Origin: Candidatus Bathyarchaeota archaeon
Lineage (GTDB): Archaea > Asgardarchaeota > Lokiarchaeia > Sigyniarchaeales > Sigyniarchaeaceae
Assembly: GCA_014729935.1 (NCBI GenBank)
Contig: WJJB01000367.1
Coordinates: 1 to 20,952, forward strand
Length of the DNA stretch: 20,952 bases
Direction: 5' to 3'
How positions within the stretch are numbered: position 1 is the stretch's first letter; the number at the start of each line of letters is the position of its first letter. A program made the translations under genes and the position numbers. This document shows positions 15,083 to 20,952 of the stretch, in pieces. Under the pieces are notes generated by a model. The model saw only the letters and a list, made by a program, of their open reading frames with translations, ran no database searches and was not told where the DNA came from.

Positions 15083-15088
15083 AAAAAA
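15083..15088 (-). terminator. Oligo-T terminator of the acetyltransferase gene
   Basis: Six A on the plus strand give six T on the minus strand just after the acetyltransferase stop codon, in the 22-base gap between two convergent genes. Confidence 0.4.
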
Positions 15089-15090
15089 CC

Positions 15091-15681
15091 CTACAATGGT
15101 AATGCCATTCTAACCACCGTGGTGAATTCCGCGGGCTTGCTGAACCAGCTGGTGTTGTACTGCTTGATGGAGGTGAAGCCAAGCCGTTCATACAAGTTCC
15201 GTGCACGCGGGTTGCTATCGACCACATCTAGGACCAATCGCTTCTTACAGACACGTTTCCCGTGATTTGCAAGGATTTTAATGAGCCTGCTTCCAATACC
15301 TGTTGAACGGTAGCCCTCGGCAACGGCAATCAAGGTGATGTACATTTCATCGTCTTGAAATTTATCGCGGGAGAAATACTGGCTCATCAATCGACCCATG
15401 GCACCGAAGCAACCAAACTCCCTTCGCAATGCACGCCAGCTAAAATGGAGGAATTGATTCCTTGGTTTCGAGTACCCCATGCATCCCACCACGGTGCTGC
15501 CATCGATGGCATAATATCCTTGGTCGAAACGAGTTGCAATCTTGATGAGCCGGATGGCTCGTGCCCCATCGGTCGTGCGGAGCAATAGCCGGTCTATTTT
15601 ACCATCGAACGCCTCGTGAATCAAGCGTGCAACCTGCCATTGCATTTCCCTACTAATGGTACTGGTGATGTTGACATCCAT
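15091..15681 (-). CDS. GNAT family N-acetyltransferase
   Basis: GNAT proteins transfer an acetyl group from acetyl-CoA to an amine. The acetyl-CoA pyrophosphate-binding motif A is clear: LIAVAEGYRSTGIGSRLIKI, with R-S-T-G-I-G as the R/Q-x-x-G-x-G core. It is followed by the motif B region VDSNPRARNLYERLGF, the typical end of a RimI-like fold. I begin at the ATG at 15681, which opens just before the N-terminal strand and gives 196 residues, usual for the family. The frame extends to ATG 15714 and GTG 15795, but that extra part does not look like GNAT and none of the starts has a strong ribosome site. The acceptor is not known. The gene converges on the putative regulator. Confidence 0.85.
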   Translation of the reverse strand: MDVNITSTISREMQWQVARLIHEAFDGKIDRLLLRTTDGARAIRLIKIATRFDQGYYAIDGSTVVGCMGYSKPRNQFLHFSWRALRREFGCFGAMGRLMSQYFSRDKFQDDEMYITLIAVAEGYRSTGIGSRLIKILANHGKRVCKKRLVLDVVDSNPRARNLYERLGFTSIKQYNTSWFSKPAEFTTVVRMALPL

Positions 15682-15864
15682 GATCGATTGTCTCGAGGGG
15701 AACCTTGCTCCCATGCCACGAGTATGGCCCCATTTTTCACAAGGGGTTTCAATTTTCGGGAGCTGATCATTGAACCGGAGGATGGCATTTAGCACTTGCG
15801 CAAGAAAGCCACTCGTTCCAAGTTCACCTTTAACTAATCACTCGAGATCGGTAGCCTTATTACA

Positions 15865-16107
15865 ATGCGTGTGCAAGCTTGGAGGTATACCCGTTTCAGG
15901 GACATTTTCAACAATTTCTTTGAACAAGTGAAATCCCGCGGCATTCTTCCCTTGAGCACGTCAATCAACGATTTCCTTAGACTTAGCACCGGCATGAATA
16001 AGGTGATATTGAAGACGGCAAGCATGCATGACGGGACCGTGTACCTCTCCGTTATGGAGCTCGTGCGCGCGGGTTTTATCGATCCCCTGCCCCCCCTCCC
16101 CACTTGA
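15865..16107 (+). CDS. Small hypothetical protein (80 residues)
   Basis: The frame opens with ATG. About 27-32 bases upstream is an AT-rich TTTAACTAA, so a near-leaderless start is plausible. The product is basic and mostly amphipathic, with aromatic residues near the N-terminus (WRYTRFRDIFNNFFEQVK) and a proline-rich end (DPLPPLPT). Codon use looks coding, unlike the overlapping minus-strand frame. I recognise no family. It lies divergent from the acetyltransferase and convergent with the longin-like protein gene. Confidence 0.5.
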   Translation: MRVQAWRYTRFRDIFNNFFEQVKSRGILPLSTSINDFLRLSTGMNKVILKTASMHDGTVYLSVMELVRAGFIDPLPPLPT

Positions 16108-16243
16108 CTAGGCTTGGCTTGGATTTCCGGAACATGCTGCTGGAACTGGGTTTCAGGGATCTCATTCTCTTCGCTCGCGCCCCCAGCCAACCCATTGGGT
16201 TTGGATTGGACACGTCAATCTCCGATATCCAGTCAATATCTGG

Positions 16244-17146
16244 TCATGTATGACCTTCCACCGCGTGATGCAGGTGGGTGCTTCCGTTGAAGGGCACGCT
16301 AGGTCTCTCGAGGAGGATCGTGAGGAGGGGCTTGATGATCTCAAGGATTTCAAGTAACTCCCAGCTCTTGACGATGAACGGGATCAGTTCACGGCTAAAC
16401 TCGTTCAACGTGTTGGAAAATCCCATATTTTCCACAAGCACCATTCGCACGTGGGACGTGATCAAGAAAAAAGCCTTCCTGAGATGGAATCTGTCAAGCT
16501 TGGTGGGATCAAGGGAAATCACGGACCAACCATCCTCCTCCGAGAAGGTGATCTTCTGGAATTCAGCATTTTCCTCTGAATCATACAATCGATCGAATTT
16601 TTTGGAATATTCCTTTATCTCGAAGACAATTTTCTTACGGGCGTCTCCCGAGAATTTTTCCTGCACTATCGATCCTAAGATGTTGAAAATTTGCTGGAAT
16701 ATCCCCATCAGGTCAAATAACTCTGCAGCATGCATGGTGATTTCTGCCTGCTCCCATTGATCCCGCAACATGTCGATGGTATCGATGAACGGTTCGAACT
16801 GGGAAACGTGCAATGCTTTCTTGTTCATGAATTCTGGCGTGATATCGAACTGATCGATGAACATGGTGGAGATGACCTTCAGGCGCTCGCGAACCACCTC
16901 GGGATTGTTTCGCTTGCCATTTGCGGTCACGAGCAACATGCCTGGGTCCACCAAGTTGAGGTAAACCCACTGCAATCCCCCCATATTCACGGAATCCACT
17001 CCCAACCCGTTCAACTCCACTTCGGAAAAGTTCTGGAATGCGGAGAGCAAGCCCGAGAGCAGATCCGGGTCCAATCTCATTTGCGTGTAGTTTCGATAGA
17101 AGAGCGTCGTGCCCGTTTCCTTATGTATTACCCACAGGTGATCCAC
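16244..17146 (-). CDS. Longin/roadblock-like sensor protein of Asgard type
   Basis: This soluble 300-residue protein begins with a domain (about residues 3-100) that follows the same plan as the cytoplasmic domain of the receptor at 2-1483. It opens with a strand (LWVIHKETGTTLFYRNY), then a helix with DPDLLSGLLSAFQNFSEVEL, then further strands (WVYLNLVDPGMLLVT). Related domains are very numerous in Asgard genomes and are thought to serve GTPase or signal modules, though most have no tested function. The remaining 200 residues are mostly helical with one mixed segment, and no membrane helix is seen. GTG at 17146 is supported by AAGGGG about nine bases upstream. A minus-strand ATTATTTATCC near 17229-17241 may be its TATA region, giving a leader of about 60 bases. 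Confidence 0.8.
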   Translation of the reverse strand: MDHLWVIHKETGTTLFYRNYTQMRLDPDLLSGLLSAFQNFSEVELNGLGVDSVNMGGLQWVYLNLVDPGMLLVTANGKRNNPEVVRERLKVISTMFIDQFDITPEFMNKKALHVSQFEPFIDTIDMLRDQWEQAEITMHAAELFDLMGIFQQIFNILGSIVQEKFSGDARKKIVFEIKEYSKKFDRLYDSEENAEFQKITFSEEDGWSVISLDPTKLDRFHLRKAFFLITSHVRMVLVENMGFSNTLNEFSRELIPFIVKSWELLEILEIIKPLLTILLERPSVPFNGSTHLHHAVEGHT

Positions 17147-17228
17147 TTGTTTTTCCCCTTGGATTTAGATTCAGGTTTAGGTTGGTGCCGGACTGGGACG
17201 AGTTCAGATCTTACTACGAGTCCAGTGG

Positions 17229-17241
17229 ATAAATAATCCTC
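17229..17241 (-). promoter_or_regulatory. TATA-like element upstream of the longin-like gene
   Basis: GGATTATTTATCC on the minus strand is AT-rich with short mirrored ends. It lies about 85-95 bases before the GTG start. The rest of the 281-base gap 17147-17427 shows no gene that I can support. Confidence 0.35.
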
Positions 17242-17427
17242 GATCCCGTGTAGCGGTGAATTTCCATGGATTCCACATTCCGCTCGAAGAAGGAATGCTT
17301 GAGGTTTTCCGTGGCTTTGGGGGATGGAGACGGGGACCATTATCCCTTGCCGAGTGCCGGGTACCTTGATCCCTCCTTTCCCTGTCAATCCAGAAGTTTT
17401 GGTGAACATCTTGGAAGGGCAGCGGGA

Positions 17428-18702
17428 TTAATCCAATTCTTCGTCGACCATTTCCACGAAATTGATGGCCATGCCGATCCCGTCCCTGAGCATTTTCTTT
17501 TCGATGTTCTGCCACGTGTCACGGATAGAGTGCCAGTTTGGTGGCTTGCTAAGTTTTTCCGTTTCCCCCTGCACCTCGTGGAAGCCAATGATGAAGGATG
17601 CCTTGTACCCTGCCTTGACGTACATGCACGCGTCGGAGGAGCCTAATGGAATGGTTTTCTTTTCCACCGGGAACGCATCGGGCATTTCTTTCCGGTAGCG
17701 CTCTGCTGCTTTCAGCATTCGTTCGTACACCTCAGGATCGTACTTGGCGCGATGCATCTTATCTTCCACGATGACGTGAAATTTGTTCCCCACGCCCGAA
17801 TCATCGATGATGTATCCATATGAATTTTCGAGCAAGTCACCATGGCGCGCGACGAACACTTTTGCCCCCTGGTCGCCGATTTCCTCGGAACCCATCGAGC
17901 CAATCACCAAGCGCACGTTGCGCGGGCGGTGCTCAAAAAAATACTTGCCCACCGCTGCAGAGACCGCGCTGCCGGAAAGGTTATCACTGGCTCCAGGCAC
18001 CACGGTGTCTCCCATGAATCCCCTAATCACGAAGATGAAAAAATACAGGAGCACGGGAAGGAGCGGCAAGAATATCCAATCCACGGCAGTCCAGTATAAT
18101 GGACCCGCGCGGGCAATCGTGTCTATCGGACCACCCGGGACAAGTAAACCGATGAATTTTAGCAGGGAAAAGACCACGATAAATGGAAGATATAATACTC
18201 CCAGCAAGAATCGTTTCAAGGGTATCTTGTCGTATTCCGCCAAGCGCATTTGTTTTGCTGAATCCGTATGCCCCTCAAACACAATGGTGCGCTTTATCTT
18301 GCCCGAGGGATTGATGATACCGAACACGTTGCTTGAAGTTGCTTTTTTAAAGAATGGCTTGATCCATCGCTTCAGCATGACCAGCTCCGAGAACAGGATG
18401 AATACTCCCAGGAAAATGCATGCTGCTGCAATGATCACCCATGGCACGCCGAATCCCATGAAGATCGGGGCGACCAAGCCACATCCGCCGGTCATCTTGA
18501 TGATCCCTTGTGGATACAAGTCTGGATGAACCTGGTAGGTCTCCAAGTGCACCTCATCGGTGAACCCGGCGAGCTCGTCCTCTATCCACTTGTTTGCTTT
18601 CATCTCGGCTTCCGAACCTGCATATCTGGGGCCGAAGGTTTCTATGATGTCCTTGATGAACCCGTGCGCGTATCCTGCGAGTTTCCCGTATGGTTTTTGC
18701 AT
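17428..18702 (-). CDS. M28 family zinc metallopeptidase with internal membrane helices
   Basis: M28 enzymes are two-zinc aminopeptidases or carboxypeptidases. Numbering from the GTG at 18711, ligand motifs are GHTDS (H148, D150), PGASDNLSG (bridging D243), SEEIGDQGA (E276 catalytic, E277), IIDDSG (D303/D304) and NWHSIRDT (H394). The set looks complete. Hydrophobic stretches lie at about 78-112, 168-192 and 205-231. The last two fall between the first zinc ligand and the bridging aspartate, inside the catalytic fold, where soluble M28 enzymes have only a short loop. I chose ATG 18702 because CAGGTG lies six bases upstream and the strong TATA box at 18743-18752 predicts a transcript start near 18721. 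GTG 18711 is the alternative. The catalytic side of the membrane is uncertain. It follows the sulfatase gene but has its own promoter. Confidence 0.9.
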   Translation of the reverse strand: MQKPYGKLAGYAHGFIKDIIETFGPRYAGSEAEMKANKWIEDELAGFTDEVHLETYQVHPDLYPQGIIKMTGGCGLVAPIFMGFGVPWVIIAAACIFLGVFILFSELVMLKRWIKPFFKKATSSNVFGIINPSGKIKRTIVFEGHTDSAKQMRLAEYDKIPLKRFLLGVLYLPFIVVFSLLKFIGLLVPGGPIDTIARAGPLYWTAVDWIFLPLLPVLLYFFIFVIRGFMGDTVVPGASDNLSGSAVSAAVGKYFFEHRPRNVRLVIGSMGSEEIGDQGAKVFVARHGDLLENSYGYIIDDSGVGNKFHVIVEDKMHRAKYDPEVYERMLKAAERYRKEMPDAFPVEKKTIPLGSSDACMYVKAGYKASFIIGFHEVQGETEKLSKPPNWHSIRDTWQNIEKKMLRDGIGMAINFVEMVDEELD

Positions 18703-18742
18703 GGCTTGCACCTGTTACTTCCCCTTTCCTCTCGTCCCGCGA

Positions 18743-18752
18743 GATTATATAG
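18743..18752 (-). promoter_or_regulatory. TATA box of the M28 peptidase gene
   Basis: CTATATAATC on the minus strand is one of the best archaeal TATA matches in the window. It predicts a transcript start near 18721 and a leader of about 19 bases. It shows that the peptidase gene need not depend on the sulfatase promoter. Confidence 0.6.
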
Positions 18753-18855
18753 CTGCCCAAAGGTGCAATGGCATGAATCAAGAACCGGCTTGGTGGAAGC
18801 GTGAGCACCTGGCCGGGTCCACGCGGGGAAATGGGGTTGGATGGAAGGAACTATC

Positions 18856-20475
18856 TCACACTTCATCGTGGTAGCGGTCGTCTCCGAACATTTCCTGAAG
18901 TTCATGCATTTCTTGCTTGAGATTCTCGATTTCACTGGTTCGTTCAGGGTCAAGGTAAATGTTATCCATCTCGTAGGGATCCTCGTTCAAGTCGAAGCAT
19001 TCCCATTCCTTCACGTGTTCAAGAACCTTCTCACCCTCGGGTAGAAAGACTGGACCGCGCCCAGCATCGGCAATACCAAGGGGATCCGCGTAATAATAAA
19101 TGAGTTTCATGGCTTTCCTAGTGGGACCCACGGTGCGGATGCCATAGTGCGCCGTGGTATCATGTGCCCCGTCCCTGTCCAACCAATAGCGATAATACAT
19201 GGAAGTGCGCCAGCTAGGTGGGGTGTTTCCCTGGAGTATCGCCCGAAAGCTGGTACCTTGCATTTCCACTGGCACGGCTTCCCCTGCAAGATCAAGCCAC
19301 GTGGGGGCGAAATCCAAGTTGAGCACGAGGTCACTATTCACGGTCCCCGGCTCAACTTCAGCAGGATACCGGACCAAGAGGGGCATGCGCAGGGATTCTT
19401 CGTACATGAAACGCTTGTCATACCAACCATGATCTCCCAAAAAGAACCCTTGGTCGCTTGTATACATCACGATGGTGTTTCCCGCCAGTCCCTCCCTGTC
19501 CAAGTAATCCAGCAACCGTCCCACGTTATCGTCGATGGAGGCTATAACCCTGAGGTAATCCTTGATGTAACGTTGGTATAACCATCGTTTCCGTTCTTCA
19601 AGGCTTGAAAAGGTCACCTGGTCGAATTCCCTACCCTCGTCCAATGGATCGTACGGCTCCAAGGCGTAATCGTCAAGTTCCGATTCATCGGGTACCTTCA
19701 ATCTCTCCTTGAATCCAACCCCGATGGGGGGCAACACCTTCACATCCTCAGAGTCGAAATCCCGGTCGATGCGCATTCGGGCGTTTCTCCTGGCGCGGGA
19801 TGATGTGTAATCGTCGTCGAAGGTGCTTGGGATGGGAATGTCCACGTCATCGTACATGTCGGCATGCTTTTCATCCGGCTTCCACGGCCGGTGCGGTGCC
19901 TTGTGGTGAACCATGAGGAAGAAAGGCTTGGACATGTCCCGGTGCTCCAACCATTCCAGCGCGTCATCGGTTATGAGATCGGTGACGTAGCCATCTTCCT
20001 TGACGCGCCTGCCTCCGGGGATACCAGCATCCATCTCGATGAAGACGGGATTGTGGTACGCACCTTGTCCTGGCAGAACCTTCCAGTAATCAAACCCCGT
20101 GGGGCAATGGGTTGGCCCCGTGCCCAGGTGCCATTTGCCGATCATCGCAGTTTGATATCCCGCCGCTTGTAGGTCCTTGGCGACTGTAGGCAAGGAATTA
20201 TCCATGGGAAGGAATGTCTTCACGTTATTCAATGGATGGTGGGAATATTTTCCCGTCAAGATGACGGCGCGACTTGGCGTGCAAATGGAATTGGTGCAAA
20301 AGCAATTCTCGAAGCGCATTCCACCATCGGCAATTCTGTCGATATTTGGCGTTTCGTTTATCACCGGACGCATAGGATCTGGCTTCGTGTAGGCACTGAT
20401 GGCATGCGAGGCATGATCGTCGCTCATGATGAAGATGATGTTCGGGCGACTGGTTGATACTTGCGTGGCGTTCAT
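18856..20475 (-). CDS. Type I sulfatase (formylglycine-dependent)
   Basis: Sulfatases hydrolyse sulfate esters through a formylglycine made from a cysteine or serine. The maturation motif CTPSRAVILTG is clear, with C65 as the modified residue and R69. Metal ligands are D19 and D20 in FIMSDDH, and the later SDQG/GDH region. The stretch HHKAPHRPWKPDEKH resembles sulfatases that act on sugar sulfates such as N-acetylglucosamine-6-sulfatases, but the substrate is not certain. Length (539 residues) is normal. The N-terminus begins directly with the catalytic strand (RPNIIFIMSDD), so there is no signal peptide. The ATG at 20475 has AAGGTGA four bases upstream. A nearby GH20 hexosaminidase is consistent with degradation of sulfated amino-sugar glycans. 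No formylglycine-generating enzyme lies in the window. Confidence 0.93.
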   Translation of the reverse strand: MNATQVSTSRPNIIFIMSDDHASHAISAYTKPDPMRPVINETPNIDRIADGGMRFENCFCTNSICTPSRAVILTGKYSHHPLNNVKTFLPMDNSLPTVAKDLQAAGYQTAMIGKWHLGTGPTHCPTGFDYWKVLPGQGAYHNPVFIEMDAGIPGGRRVKEDGYVTDLITDDALEWLEHRDMSKPFFLMVHHKAPHRPWKPDEKHADMYDDVDIPIPSTFDDDYTSSRARRNARMRIDRDFDSEDVKVLPPIGVGFKERLKVPDESELDDYALEPYDPLDEGREFDQVTFSSLEERKRWLYQRYIKDYLRVIASIDDNVGRLLDYLDREGLAGNTIVMYTSDQGFFLGDHGWYDKRFMYEESLRMPLLVRYPAEVEPGTVNSDLVLNLDFAPTWLDLAGEAVPVEMQGTSFRAILQGNTPPSWRTSMYYRYWLDRDGAHDTTAHYGIRTVGPTRKAMKLIYYYADPLGIADAGRGPVFLPEGEKVLEHVKEWECFDLNEDPYEMDNIYLDPERTSEIENLKQEMHELQEMFGDDRYHDEV

Positions 20476-20747
20476 GGTTCACCTTGCGCGGCGGGCGTTA
20501 TTAGGTATTCCCTCTGGAAGGGGAGAATTCCACCGTTGGTGCTGGCTCAGGTTGATGCATCCTTTCTTGCCAAGGAAATTTAGCTTCTCCAGTAGTGGCA
20601 GTTCCCTTTCAACTCACATACTTTCACCGCTCGTGAAGCTAGTGCAAGTTGAACGGGTCCTGCCATATCGACCTCTCGGAACTTTCCTGCCAGGATAAGG
20701 TATGGCCTTTATTAGTTAATTGTTCCCACCATGGAAAAAAGTGAAAT

Positions 20748-20825
20748 GAGGGATCATGAAAAGGAGGTGTGGGGATGCTGGTTCCCCGCTGAGGTCTGCC
20801 ACTGAAGCCAGCACGTGGATCCCTC
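20748..20825. other. Potential structured RNA element with nested stem and pseudoknot
   Basis: Outer arms GAGGGATC (20748-20755) and GATCCCTC (20818-20825) can pair over eight bases. Inside, GGGGA (20771-20775) pairs with TCCCC (20783-20787). The seven-base loop between them holds TGCTGG (20776-20781), which is complementary to CCAGCA (20808-20813), giving an H-type pseudoknot. A TATA-like CTTTATTAG lies near 20708-20716. The rest of the 477 bases 20476-20952 shows no gene that I can support; a TATA-like palindrome TCTATATAGA lies at the right edge. No known RNA family is recognised. Confidence 0.35.
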
Positions 20826-20952
20826 GGAAAATTCGCGCATAAGCAGAATTCGCCAATACAGAATCACATGATCTGTGCCTGTCCTCGGATCAACGGCATG
20901 TGTTATAAGGCTTTTCGACCGATTCCATTTAGACTCACGAGATCTATATAGA

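Noticed and set aside
15834..16190. 118-residue minus-strand frame
   Set aside because: It overlaps the more protein-like 80-residue plus-strand frame and has an unlikely composition; it looks like a shadow.
16205..16214. Ten-base match ATTGGACACG to the operator-like repeat at 14634-14647
   Set aside because: It lies downstream of two convergent genes, away from any promoter, and a ten-base match can occur by chance in 21 kb.
17128..17515. Minus-strand frames in the gap upstream of the longin-like gene
   Set aside because: Low-complexity, proline- and basic-rich products without a ribosome site or family match; they overlap the ends of well-supported genes.
20500..20690. Short minus-strand frames (28-44 codons) upstream of the sulfatase
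   Set aside because: They are interrupted by stops in every frame and lack a consistent start; there is not enough to call a gene or remnant.
20748..20825. C/D box guide RNA
   Set aside because: Two CTGA boxes exist at 20789 and 20802, but no matching C or C' boxes occur at the required spacing.
1..20952. CRISPR array, insertion sequence or integrated element
   Set aside because: No regularly spaced repeats, transposase, integrase or terminal repeats were seen.

Overview
The window most likely comes from an archaeon, and an Asgard (Promethearchaeota) lineage fits best. The archaeal evidence is a homologue of the tetraether lipid synthase Tes, TATA-like boxes about 27 bases upstream of several starts, oligo-T stretches after stop codons, and Shine-Dalgarno motifs of the GAGGTGA type. 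The Asgard hint comes from two proteins (2-1483 and 16244-17146) with a roadblock/longin-like sensor domain of a kind abundant in Asgard genomes. Base composition looks moderate, unlike the AT-rich Lokiarchaeia, but I cannot fix the class from sequence alone.

Layout. 1-3540 (+): a 5'-truncated membrane receptor with extracellular Ig-like, transmembrane, longin-like and winged-helix parts; a pterin carbinolamine dehydratase; a four-helix membrane protein; and an orphan EcfT. 3651-5345 (+): the Tes-like radical SAM enzyme. 5346-6031: a doubtful small minus-strand ORF and a small zinc-ribbon gene. 6032-8884 (-): a two-gene operon of a sequon-rich secreted, membrane-anchored protein and a flippase-like integral membrane protein. 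9016-10158 (+) and 10160-10786 (-): a tyrosine/lipid phosphatase-like protein converging on a flavin reductase-like protein, with one base between their stops. 10936-12579 (+): a small membrane protein and a PHP phosphoesterase with a membrane segment at each end. 12621-12800 (-): a 59-residue zinc-ribbon protein with a TTG start. 12907-15068: a GH20 beta-N-acetylhexosaminidase (-) divergent from a zinc-ribbon/winged-helix regulator (+); a perfect 14-base inverted repeat is placed near both promoters. 15092-17146: a GNAT acetyltransferase, a small orphan protein and the second longin-like protein. 17428-20475 (-): an M28 metallopeptidase with membrane helices inside its catalytic domain, then a type I sulfatase. 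20476-20952: no supported gene, but a potential compact RNA fold.

How the genes may fit together. GH20, sulfatase and the flippase/glycoprotein pair point to glycan handling. The hexosaminidase and sulfatase lack visible signal peptides, which suggests action on imported or internal amino-sugar glycans. The best candidate for a new local circuit is the divergent regulator-GH20 pair with its mirrored operator-like sites. There is no CRISPR array, insertion sequence, rRNA or confident tRNA in the window.
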